DNA from: JASBZA01 sp964345295
Lineage (GTDB): Bacteria; Bacillota; Clostridia; Saccharofermentanales; Fastidiosipilaceae
NCBI GenBank assembly: GCA_964345295.1
Contig: CAYFQG010000042.1
Span: forward strand, 1 to 7,135
Direction of reading: 5' to 3'
DNA length: 7,135 nucleotides
This document shows, piece by piece, positions 1-5,302 of this stretch; within the stretch, counting starts at the first letter, position 1; every line of letters begins with the position of its first letter. The position numbers and the translations under genes are program-made. Below the pieces are notes generated by a model that saw only the letters and a list, made by a program, of their open reading frames with translations, was not told where the DNA came from and made no database searches.

Positions 1-73
1 TGGCCCAGGGGCCCTGGTCATCGGTCAAAATAAAGACGACATTTTTACCATGATATTTCCCGCTGCTTTGCAT
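1..73 (-). CDS. N-terminus of a type I sulfatase (partial, runs off the left edge)
   Basis: Reading the minus strand from ATG at 73 gives 24 complete codons before the window ends. The peptide begins MQSSGKYHGK and continues NVVFILTDDQGPWA. That second segment is the characteristic opening beta strand and metal-binding Asp-Asp pair (here D18, D19) of type I, formylglycine-dependent sulfatases in the alkaline-phosphatase superfamily. These hydrolyse sulfate esters. The C-x-P/A-x-R site that becomes formylglycine lies beyond the window, so the active site cannot be checked. There is no signal peptide, because the catalytic domain starts about ten residues in; a cytoplasmic enzyme acting on imported sulfated sugars is inferred. 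A Shine-Dalgarno AAGGAG lies at 90..85, 11 bases before this ATG. A closer ATG at 79 is followed at once by TAA and cannot be the start. The gene lies 17 bases after the membrane-protein gene, presumably in one transcript. Given the nearby GH88 and KduI, a GAG-oligosaccharide sulfatase is likely, but the substrate cannot be read from this fragment. Confidence 0.85.
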   Translation of the reverse strand, partial: MQSSGKYHGKNVVFILTDDQGPWA

Positions 74-90
74 TTACATGTATTCTCCTT

Positions 91-1038
91 TTAGAATATT
101 GTCGGCAGATAAGAGGCTAAGAGGTTTCCCGCGGCATAGGAGGCCGCATTGCCTACGATGGCATAGAGAACGGGAAGCCATTTGGGCTTGGCCTTATTAC
201 TTACCTTAGGTATATAAATATAGAAGAGAACAGCCTCAATGACAATAACGACTAATTCCAAAAGTATATAGAAAATATAGAAGGCCAAAGGTCCCTGTCG
301 GTAGTTAATAATATTTAAGAGAACATTGAGAATAATCTGTGTTCCGACGTTGACGCCCAGGATGAGTAGGAGCTGTTTTTTCTCCCTAAAAGTGAAGAGC
401 AGAGCGATGAGCATTTCCACTAAGACGGTCAGGACAATACGGATTAGAAGAGAAGCGATTTCTTTTTTTGAGTTGTAACTTTGGTTTAGAAGTAAAAGAT
501 CTGCCCCATCTGCCTTGTTTCCCGGCTTTAGTGATGGATCGGCTTGAGAAACATCCGTCTTAAAATAAGAATCAAAAGCATAGCTGAAGTTGATACCGCT
601 TACGGCATAAGTCTGTGTCTCGGGAAAGTAGAGGAGGACTTTGAAAGTTTTAGGCGGATAATATGTCCAGGCTAATTCTTTGCTTTCGTCAACTCGCCAG
701 ACCGTCTGGAGAAAATAGAAATGGTCCGGATCTTGGTCGGCATAGTCGACGAAGGCCTGCCAGATATCTTTACCGTATTCCAAATAATCGTATTCGTTAT
801 AAGGATTTCCCTTGTAGCGGGCGTCTTTTGCCTGGCCGTTCCATGTGGAATGGGGGCCTGTTGACGCTTCTTCGGAAAGTAAAGTGGCATAGCAGGTCTG
901 ACCTCCTAAATTCTCCAGGTAGACCACGACGGAGGGCTTGGGGCCCATGTCGGCTCTAATCCCTTGCGGGAAGAGAAGAAAAGTCATGAGAAAAACAATC
1001 AGTAAGCTTCCGATTTTGCTACCTTGCTTCTTATGCAT
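91..1038 (-). CDS. Secreted/membrane protein of unknown function: signal peptide, ectodomain, four C-terminal TM helices
   Basis: This 315-aa protein has no function I can assign. Residues 1-29 look like a signal peptide: basic MHKKQGSK, hydrophobic IGSLLIVFLMTFLLF, then a probable cleavage after GIRA. The mature protein opens DMGPKPS, which resembles a motif in uncharacterised Bacillota membrane proteins (recalled, not searched). Residues 30-193 form an aromatic-rich extracytoplasmic domain with many Tyr and Trp and one cysteine (C49, in QTCYATLLSE), so no internal disulfide. Residues about 194-216, 222-245, 250-275 and 286-311 are four hydrophobic helices. Shine-Dalgarno AAAGGAG lies at 1054..1048, nine bases before the ATG. 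The stop codon is 17 bases from the sulfatase start and abuts that gene's Shine-Dalgarno, so cotranscription and perhaps translational coupling are expected. A sensor, an anchor or a partner of GAG uptake are all possible; none is supported beyond context. The gene itself is certain, the role is not. Confidence 0.85.
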   Translation of the reverse strand: MHKKQGSKIGSLLIVFLMTFLLFPQGIRADMGPKPSVVVYLENLGGQTCYATLLSEEASTGPHSTWNGQAKDARYKGNPYNEYDYLEYGKDIWQAFVDYADQDPDHFYFLQTVWRVDESKELAWTYYPPKTFKVLLYFPETQTYAVSGINFSYAFDSYFKTDVSQADPSLKPGNKADGADLLLLNQSYNSKKEIASLLIRIVLTVLVEMLIALLFTFREKKQLLLILGVNVGTQIILNVLLNIINYRQGPLAFYIFYILLELVVIVIEAVLFYIYIPKVSNKAKPKWLPVLYAIVGNAASYAAGNLLASYLPTIF

Positions 1039-1102
1039 AGGGCAGTACTCCTTTGCGTATGGCTTAAGGTCGATTGTATAGCCCCATTATAATAGAAAAC
1101 AA
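1036..1102 (-). promoter_or_regulatory. Putative promoter and leader for the membrane protein-sulfatase operon
   Basis: On the minus strand, directly after the dehydrogenase terminator, there are two candidate -10 boxes: TATAAT at 1091..1086, which lacks a good -35, and TACAAT at 1078..1073 with TTGTTT at 1102..1097 about 18 bases upstream. Either would give a short leader ending in the AAAGGAG ribosome site at 1054..1048. Which one is used cannot be decided by eye. The candidate -35 would lie in the T-tract of the upstream terminator. Confidence 0.35.
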
Positions 1103-1136
1103 AAGCGACACCGGAGCCTAAACTTCGGTGTCGCTT
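1096..1136 (-). terminator. Intrinsic terminator of the kduD/dhuD-type dehydrogenase
   Basis: AAGCGACACCG (1136..1126 read on the minus strand) pairs perfectly with CGGTGTCGCTT (1113..1103), an 11-bp GC-rich stem that can extend past one mismatch. It is followed on the minus strand by TTGTTTTC, a U-rich tract. It lies about 50 bases after the dehydrogenase stop codon. On the plus strand the hairpin also forms, but the T-run (1149-1154) is over ten bases away, so minus-strand function is favoured. Confidence 0.8.
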
Positions 1137-1187
1137 GAATCGGTACAATTTTTTAAAGCTTATTTATCCGATCTCTAACAAATGACT

Positions 1188-1997
1188 TTACGGCTGCTTA
1201 CCGATGTAAGCCAGGATACCGCCGTCTACGTAGAGAATGTGCCCATTAACGAAGTCGGAAGCTTCGGAAGCCAGGAAGACCGCAGCACCTTGCAAGTCTT
1301 CTACTTCACCCCAGCGAGCAGCAGGTGTTCTACCGATGATGAACTGGTCAAAGGGATGTCTGGAACCGTCTTCTTGCAGTTCACGTAAAGGAGCGGTCTG
1401 AGAAGTAGCGATATAGCCGGGGCCGATACCGTTACACTGGATGTTGTGCTCGCCGAACTCGGCAGCGATGTTTCTGGTAAGCATCTTGAGTCCGCCTTTG
1501 GCCGCTGCATAAGCGGAAACGGTTTCACGACCTAATTCGGACATCATGGAGCAGATGTTGATGATCTTACCGTGGCCGTTGTCGATCATGTCGGGTAAGA
1601 CGGCCTTAGAGGTGATGAAGCAAGCGTTGAGGTCGACGTCAATAACGGCTTCCCAATCTTCCAAGCTCATCTCGGTCATGGGGATACGCTTAATCATACC
1701 GGCGTTATTAACCAGGATGTCGATGGGCTGACCGAAGTCTTCCTTAATCTGCTGGACATTGGCCTTGACCATATCTTCTTTCGTAACGTCACAGACATAG
1801 CCTCTGACCTCGGTACGACCGGCCTTATGGTATTCCTCTAAAGCCTTATCAACCAATTCTTGCTTGATAGAGTTAATTGCCACCTTGGCGCCGGCGTCAT
1901 AAAGAGCGTTGGCGATAGCCATGCCGATACCGTGCGTAGCGCCGGTAACTAAGGCGACTTTGCCGTCTAATTTGAACTTGTCTAAAATGTTAGCCAT
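1188..1997 (-). CDS. Short-chain dehydrogenase, gluconate 5-dehydrogenase/KduD/DhuD type
   Basis: The protein is a classical SDR that in this setting most likely reduces 3-deoxy-D-glycero-2,5-hexodiulosonate to 2-keto-3-deoxygluconate with NAD(P)H in the cytoplasm, the step after KduI. Numbered from an upstream GTG at 2009, the cofactor motif TGATHGIG is at 22-29, NNAG at 101-104, and the catalytic set is N128, S154, Y167 and K171 (YAAAK). The stretch ICSMMSELGRETVSAYAAAK and the C-terminus GHILYVDGGILAYIGKQP closely resemble what I recall of gluconate 5-dehydrogenases, including streptococcal DhuD of GAG clusters. I place the start at ATG 1997 (MANILDKFKLDGK, 269 aa), where the family usually begins. 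The GTG at 2009 would add MCKK, and neither start has a strong Shine-Dalgarno. Gluconate 5-dehydrogenase is the main alternative; SDR substrate cannot be read from sequence, so the pathway role rests on the nearby kduI and GH88. It has its own promoter and terminator and is not cotranscribed with kduI. Confidence 0.88.
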   Translation of the reverse strand: MANILDKFKLDGKVALVTGATHGIGMAIANALYDAGAKVAINSIKQELVDKALEEYHKAGRTEVRGYVCDVTKEDMVKANVQQIKEDFGQPIDILVNNAGMIKRIPMTEMSLEDWEAVIDVDLNACFITSKAVLPDMIDNGHGKIINICSMMSELGRETVSAYAAAKGGLKMLTRNIAAEFGEHNIQCNGIGPGYIATSQTAPLRELQEDGSRHPFDQFIIGRTPAARWGEVEDLQGAAVFLASEASDFVNGHILYVDGGILAYIGKQP

Positions 1998-2044
1998 TTT
2001 CTTACACACTCGCTTTCTTAAAAGATATTTTTAAAATCCCTTCT

Positions 2045-2053
2045 ATTATAGCA
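2045..2053 (-). promoter_or_regulatory. Extended -10 promoter for the SDR gene
   Basis: The minus strand reads TGCTATAAT here, a perfect -10 hexamer with the TG extension. No convincing -35 sits 16-18 bases upstream, where a run of T is found; extended -10 promoters need one less. Transcription would start near 2038, giving a leader of about 40 bases before ATG 1997. Confidence 0.55.
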
Positions 2054-2079
2054 AAGAATAGCGTTCAAAAAACCAACAA

Positions 2080-2096
2080 TGTATAAACGCTTTACA
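2080..2096. promoter_or_regulatory. cre-like / partially palindromic operator candidate in the divergent region
   Basis: TGTATAAACGCTTTACA has matching TGTA/TACA ends around an AAACGCTTT core. Compared with the Bacillota catabolite-responsive element consensus (TGWAARCGYTWNCW), the best alignment fits about 11 of 14 positions. It overlaps the candidate -35 of the binding-protein promoter and lies 27 bases upstream of the SDR -10, so a bound protein could affect both genes. AGCGTT at 2060-2065 is an inverted copy of the core. CcpA control is an inference. Confidence 0.35.
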
Positions 2097-2119
2097 ACTT
2101 TAGCGTAATAAAGTAAAAT
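2091..2119 (+). promoter_or_regulatory. Promoter of the amino-acid ABC transporter unit
   Basis: TTTACA (2091-2096) and TAAAAT (2114-2119) are separated by exactly 17 bases, a good sigma-A type pair (5/6 matches each to TTGACA and TATAAT). They are followed about 40 bases later by the ATG at 2162. Confidence 0.6.
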
Positions 2120-2161
2120 ACCCGACAATACATTAGAAAAGACCTAGGGAGGATAGAAACG

Positions 2162-2989
2162 ATGAAGAAGACATGGAAAAATACATTGAAGAAACTGGCT
2201 GCCGGGACCCTCGCAGCGAGTGCGATTTTGACTCTGGCTGCTTGCGGTAAGGACAGTTCGCCCAAGGCTGCTTCCGATTTTGCCTACGTGAAGGACAAGG
2301 GGACCTTGGTCGTAGGTGTCACCCGATTTGAACCCATGGATTACATGGACGGTGAGGAGTGGGTAGGTTTTGATGCCGACCTGGCCAAAGCTTTCGCTGA
2401 AGATTTAGGTGTTTCGGTCGAGTTTCAGGAAATCAACTGGGAGTCCAAGGAAGTCGAACTCCAGGCTAAGACCATCGACTGCATATGGAACGGCCTGACC
2501 TGGTCTGAAGATAGAGCTAAACAAATGGGTCTTACCGGAGCCTACCTTACCAACAAACAGTGCCTTGTTGTGACGCCTGAATTGGGGCAAAAGGTTAAGA
2601 CCATAGAAGATCTAAAAGGACTGCAGATTGCCGCCGAGTCCGGTTCGGCCGGCGAAAGCTACGTGCAAGAAAATTTGACCGACGTGAACTATATCGAAAA
2701 AACCGCGCAAATCGACTGCCTGACCGAACTTAAGATGGGGACCATCGATGCCTGCGTTATCGACCTCATCATGGCCGAATACCTTACGAATAAAGACGGC
2801 AGTAATTTTCAAGGCTTGGTTCCTTTGCCGGATGTCTTAGACAGTGCGACCGAGAACTATGTGGTGGCTTTCCGTCAAGATTCCGACCTGGTCGATAAGG
2901 CCGGTTCTTTCTTCGAGGCCAAAAGAGAGGACGGCAGCTTAAAGGCCTTAGCTGAGCGCTATAAGCTTAGTCAGGCTCTACCCCAATAA
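2162..2989 (+). CDS. Amino-acid ABC transporter substrate-binding lipoprotein (SBP family 3)
   Basis: This 275-aa protein is the extracytoplasmic receptor of a polar amino acid importer. It starts with a basic N-terminus and hydrophobic stretch ending in the lipobox LAAC, with the lipidated cysteine at C28. A mature domain of about 245 residues follows, normal for family 3. Family landmarks are GTLVVGVTRFEPMDY (47-61), VGFDADLAKAFAEDLG (68-83), a LTWSEDRAK segment (112-120) whose R118 sits where the family's ligand alpha-carboxylate-binding arginine is expected, and IEDLKGLQIAAESGSAGE (148-165), which opens the second lobe. Four further cysteines (107, 134, 186, 198) are present; this is tolerable in an anaerobe but unusual for an exported protein. 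The ligand (glutamine, cystine, another polar amino acid) cannot be told. Shine-Dalgarno AGGGAGG lies at 2146-2152, nine bases before the ATG. The permease gene begins five bases after the stop codon. Confidence 0.93.
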   Translation: MKKTWKNTLKKLAAGTLAASAILTLAACGKDSSPKAASDFAYVKDKGTLVVGVTRFEPMDYMDGEEWVGFDADLAKAFAEDLGVSVEFQEINWESKEVELQAKTIDCIWNGLTWSEDRAKQMGLTGAYLTNKQCLVVTPELGQKVKTIEDLKGLQIAAESGSAGESYVQENLTDVNYIEKTAQIDCLTELKMGTIDACVIDLIMAEYLTNKDGSNFQGLVPLPDVLDSATENYVVAFRQDSDLVDKAGSFFEAKREDGSLKALAERYKLSQALPQ

Positions 2990-2994
2990 CGCCT

Positions 2995-3645
2995 ATGTTT
3001 TGGACGGTTACATGGGAATTGGCCAAAGGCTTCGGAGTGTCTTTGGCCCTCTTTGCCCTTACCTTGATCGTGGCCTTACCTCTGGGCTTAGTCTTGATGT
3101 TTGCATTAAGGTCTCGTTGTAAGATCTTAAGAAAGCTTACGGAAAGCCTAATACTCCTTATAAGAGGTACACCCTTGATGCTGCAGTTGCTGATTGTGTT
3201 TTTTTCGCCCGGCCTTTTATTCGGTCAGGTGGTATTCGCACAGAACCGTTTTCTGGCAGCTCTAATCACTTTCGGCATTAACTATGCCGGTTACTTTGCC
3301 GTAATTTATAAAGGCGGTTACGAAGCTGTTTCATCGGGCCAAACCGAGGCCGGCTTGGTTCTGGGCTTGAGTCGAAGAAAGATTTTTCGCTATGTGCTCT
3401 TTCCTCAAATCGTTAAGAATATTTTGGCCCCGATGAGTAACGAGATTATTACTTTAGTAAAAGACACGTCACTGGTAAGGGTGATTGCGGTAGCGGAAAT
3501 TATTAAGGTAGCGGAACGCTATACGACCCAGGGCTTAATTTGGCCCCTGTTTTATACCGGGATTTTTTACCTGTTATTTACAGCACTCTTAAGTCAGTTT
3601 TTCCAAAAGATGGAAAATCGTCTGGCCTATTTTGAAGTCGCCTAA
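2995..3645 (+). CDS. Amino-acid ABC transporter permease (GlnP/HisM type)
   Basis: This 216-aa inner-membrane permease subunit has the usual length for the polar amino acid uptake family. Hydrophobic segments lie at about 12-38, 51-80, 85-106, 155-170 and 181-203. The signature RGTP (57-60) with the following LMLQLLIVFF is typical. The cytoplasmic EAA loop, which contacts the ATPase, spans about 108-138 (GYEAVSSGQTEAGLVLGLS, then a basic patch and FPQ). MSNEIITLVKDTSLV (147-161) is also characteristic. The ATG lies five bases after the binding-protein stop codon with no recognisable Shine-Dalgarno, so translation probably depends on reinitiation from the upstream gene. The partner ATPase gene that normally follows is absent: the next gene is convergent and starts its stop codon within 15 bases. 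The permease therefore needs an ATPase encoded elsewhere. Confidence 0.93.
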   Translation: MFWTVTWELAKGFGVSLALFALTLIVALPLGLVLMFALRSRCKILRKLTESLILLIRGTPLMLQLLIVFFSPGLLFGQVVFAQNRFLAALITFGINYAGYFAVIYKGGYEAVSSGQTEAGLVLGLSRRKIFRYVLFPQIVKNILAPMSNEIITLVKDTSLVRVIAVAEIIKVAERYTTQGLIWPLFYTGIFYLLFTALLSQFFQKMENRLAYFEVA

Positions 3646-3683
3646 GAAGAGGAGTGCGCCTACTCTTCTACAAATATTTTTTT
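3645..3683 (+). terminator. Possible terminator at the convergent 3' ends of permease and YerC-like genes
   Basis: AGAAGAG (3645-3651) can pair with CTCTTCT (3663-3669), with an alternative register extended by AGT/ACT, followed on the plus strand by a T-run at 3677-3683. The U-tract starts seven bases after the stem and the stem is AT-rich, so it would be weak. The right arm is the last codons of the minus-strand gene, so the structure may be partly coincidental. Confidence 0.35.
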
Positions 3684-3929
3684 ATAGCCCTTGCCGTATT
3701 GGAGGGCCCTGGAGACGCGGCTCAGGGTTGCCGAAGAAATATTGCAGACGGCCGTAATCTCCTGATAAGTCTTGCCTTCGGCCAGGAGTCTTGCGGCATA
3801 AAGTCTTTGGGCCATGTTCTCGATTTCCTTATAGGTGCATAGGTCGGTCAGCAAGTCTTCGACAGCTTGAGGCGATTCTATCTCGGCCAAGGTTTCGTAT
3901 AAATTTTGTAATAACATCCAGTCTTCCAT
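3660..3929 (-). CDS. YerC/YecD-type TrpR-like DNA-binding protein
   Basis: This 89-aa protein of the TrpR-superfamily YerC/YecD group is a small all-helical putative regulator whose DNA target and ligand are not generally known. The conserved core is visible: DLCTYKEIENMAQRLYAARLL (29-49), then the helix-turn-helix EGKTYQEITAVCNISSATLS (51-70) and RVSRALQYGKGYKK (71-84). The whole protein is essentially the DNA-binding domain. I chose ATG 3929 because AAGGAGG lies at 3940..3934 just before it, four bases away. An in-frame TTG at 3950 would start upstream of, and translate through, that ribosome site. It is convergent with the amino-acid transporter and divergent from GH88, so it may act locally on either, but proximity is the only evidence. 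It is not TrpR proper, since no trp genes are present. Confidence 0.9.
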   Translation of the reverse strand: MEDWMLLQNLYETLAEIESPQAVEDLLTDLCTYKEIENMAQRLYAARLLAEGKTYQEITAVCNISSATLSRVSRALQYGKGYKKIFVEE

Positions 3930-3960
3930 AGTGCCTCCTTGTGGGTCCAAAAGCAGCCTT

Positions 3961-3969
3961 ATTTTATCA
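3961..3969 (-). promoter_or_regulatory. Extended -10 promoter candidate for the YerC-like gene
   Basis: The minus strand reads TGATAAAAT, an extended -10 with a 5/6 hexamer, about 32 bases before ATG 3929. No clear -35 is seen at normal spacing. It lies back-to-back with the GH88 promoter. Confidence 0.4.
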
Positions 3970-3981
3970 CGCCGACCCTAT

Positions 3982-4010
3982 TTGTGTGCTAAACTTGTAT
4001 CGGTTATATT
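3982..4010 (+). promoter_or_regulatory. Promoter of the GH88-kduI operon
   Basis: TTGTGT (3982-3987) and TATATT (4005-4010) are separated by 17 bases. Transcription would start near 4017, leaving about 28 bases of leader that includes AAGGAGG at 4030-4036. Confidence 0.5.
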
Positions 4011-4021
4011 ATTTACCGGTA
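3998..4021. promoter_or_regulatory. Imperfect inverted repeat around the GH88 -10 box, operator candidate
   Basis: TATCGGT (3998-4004) and ACCGGTA (4015-4021) are inverted repeats with one mismatch, flanking the -10 hexamer. The right arm also lies in a perfect 8-bp palindrome TACCGGTA (4014-4021). A dimeric repressor here would block transcription. TATCGGTAA recurs at 5232-5240 before kduI. No regulator can be assigned. Confidence 0.35.
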
Positions 4022-4044
4022 GTCATATGAAGGAGGCTAATCGA

Positions 4045-5223
4045 ATGAATTTTGAGATTGACTTAAGCAAGTATGCAGAACTGGGCGTATCCGAATTACA
4101 GGACGCCTTTGATTTTGCAGTAGACCAGGTGAGGCGAAACTTACCCGAATTTACCTATAAATGCCAATCCAGTAATTCGGACAACAACATGTATTGGCAG
4201 GAGGACAACCTGGAATGGACGACCGGTTTTTGGCCCGGTGAAATTTGGCTGAGCTACGAAAGAACCGGAGATCCGATTTTTGCTTTGGCCGGCGGTATCA
4301 TGGTCCAATCTTTCCTGGACCGTATCGTAAATAAAATTGAAGTCGACCACCACGACATGGGCTTCCTATATAGTCTCTCTTGTGTGTCTGCCTACAAACT
4401 GACCGGTGATGAAGATGCCAGGACAGCCGCACTTTTGGCTGCCGACCAGCTGGCTTCGCGTTGGAATGAAAAAGGCAGATTCCTCCAGGCTTGGGGACCT
4501 TTCGGAAGCCCCGACCATAACCGCCTGATTGTGGACTGCCTGATTAACTTGGGCCTCCTTTATTGGGCCAGCGAAGAGACCGGCGATCCTTATTACGCCG
4601 AATTAGCCCACCAGCATATCGAGACTACTCTGAAGGTTATCGTCCGTGACAACGGTTCGGCTTATCATACCTATTACTTCGATGTAGAGACCGGCGAGCC
4701 TGAGAGAGGTGTGACCCACCAGGGCTACAAGGACGATTCGTCCTGGGCCAGAGGTCAAGCCTGGGCAGTGTACGGTACAGCTATCAGCTACCGTTATACG
4801 GGAGAAGAGAAGTATAAAGAATATTTCAAGAAAACCTTAACTTACTATATGAACCATCTGCCTTCTGACCTGGTTCCTTATTGGGATTTGGATTTCGGTG
4901 AAGGTTCCGGCGAGCCTCTGGATTCGTCGTCTTCTTCCATCGTGGCCTGTGGCCTCTTGGAAATGGCAGACCTTTGCGAGGGTGAGGAGCGAAAAGAGTA
5001 CCGCAAGTTAGCTTCCATCTTAATGAAGGCCTTAATTGATAAGTGTGCGGTTAAAGACCCCGAAGAGTCCAACGGCCTCGTCTTAAACGGTACCTACGCC
5101 AAGCATTCGCCTTATAACGGCATTCCTAAGGACCGCGGTGTAGATGAGTGTGTCTCCTGGGGCGACTACTACTACATGGAGGCCTTAACCCGCCTTAGCA
5201 CCGAGTGGGATCCTTATTGGTAA
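4045..5223 (+). CDS. Unsaturated glucuronyl hydrolase (GH88)
   Basis: This 392-aa cytoplasmic enzyme of family GH88 hydrates the 4,5 double bond of the non-reducing unsaturated uronate left by polysaccharide lyases on GAG or similar oligosaccharides, releasing 4-deoxy-L-threo-5-hexosulose uronate. Length fits the family (about 375-400). The (alpha/alpha)6-barrel landmarks appear in order: WTTGFWPGEIWL (58-69), DHHDMGFLYS (101-110) with D104, RLIVDCLINLGLL (160-172) with D164, YKDDSSWARGQAWAVYG (228-244), and CVSWGDYYYMEALTRL (369-384). D104 and D164 match the two catalytic aspartates known from Bacillus UGL (Asp88, Asp149). There is no signal peptide. The SxxSxK-type C-terminal sulfate-binding motif I recall from streptococcal enzymes is not obvious; KHSPYNGIPKDRG (353-365) occupies that area, so preference for sulfated substrates is open. 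The start is ATG 4045, nine-base spacing... eight bases after AAGGAGG (4030-4036); in-frame ATG 4027 overlaps the ribosome site and has none of its own. It is the first gene of the plus-strand operon. Confidence 0.93.
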   Translation: MNFEIDLSKYAELGVSELQDAFDFAVDQVRRNLPEFTYKCQSSNSDNNMYWQEDNLEWTTGFWPGEIWLSYERTGDPIFALAGGIMVQSFLDRIVNKIEVDHHDMGFLYSLSCVSAYKLTGDEDARTAALLAADQLASRWNEKGRFLQAWGPFGSPDHNRLIVDCLINLGLLYWASEETGDPYYAELAHQHIETTLKVIVRDNGSAYHTYYFDVETGEPERGVTHQGYKDDSSWARGQAWAVYGTAISYRYTGEEKYKEYFKKTLTYYMNHLPSDLVPYWDLDFGEGSGEPLDSSSSSIVACGLLEMADLCEGEERKEYRKLASILMKALIDKCAVKDPEESNGLVLNGTYAKHSPYNGIPKDRGVDECVSWGDYYYMEALTRLSTEWDPYW

Positions 5224-5302
5224 GAAATAACTATCGGTAAGAAGTAAGTCTTTGGACTTATAGATGAAATAAAATATCAAACAAATAGAAAGGAATAAAA
5301 TT
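5224..5302 (+). other. GH88-kduI spacer with a small hairpin
   Basis: This 79-base gap holds a 6-bp hairpin, TAAGTC (5245-5250) with GACTTA (5255-5260) around a TTTG loop, with no T-run behind it, so it is not a terminator. AAAGGA at 5289-5294 serves kduI. No convincing promoter is visible, so read-through from GH88 is expected. The hairpin could mark RNA processing or be chance. Confidence 0.3.

Noticed and set aside
663..959. Plus-strand open frame within the membrane protein gene
   Set aside because: It is Arg/Pro-rich with no ribosome site and is opposite a gene with a clear signal peptide and helices.
1103..1154. Plus-strand terminator from the same hairpin
   Set aside because: No plus-strand gene ends upstream, and the T-run is separated from the stem by more than ten bases.
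1546..1731. Short plus-strand open frame inside the dehydrogenase gene
   Set aside because: It is antisense to the SDR catalytic region and has no ribosome site or recognisable features.
3930..3950. TTG start at 3950 for the YerC-like protein
   Set aside because: The extra residues (MDPQGGT) are a translation of the ribosome-binding site; ATG 3929 follows it correctly.
3931..4044. N-terminal extension of GH88 upstream of ATG 4045
   Set aside because: The extension would cross the promoter, the ribosome site AAGGAGG (4030-4036) and the start of the divergent gene; family length fits 392 aa.
5252..5280. Separate kduI promoter (TTGGAC with TATCAA)
   Set aside because: Both hexamers are poor matches, and kduI is expected to be read from the GH88 promoter.
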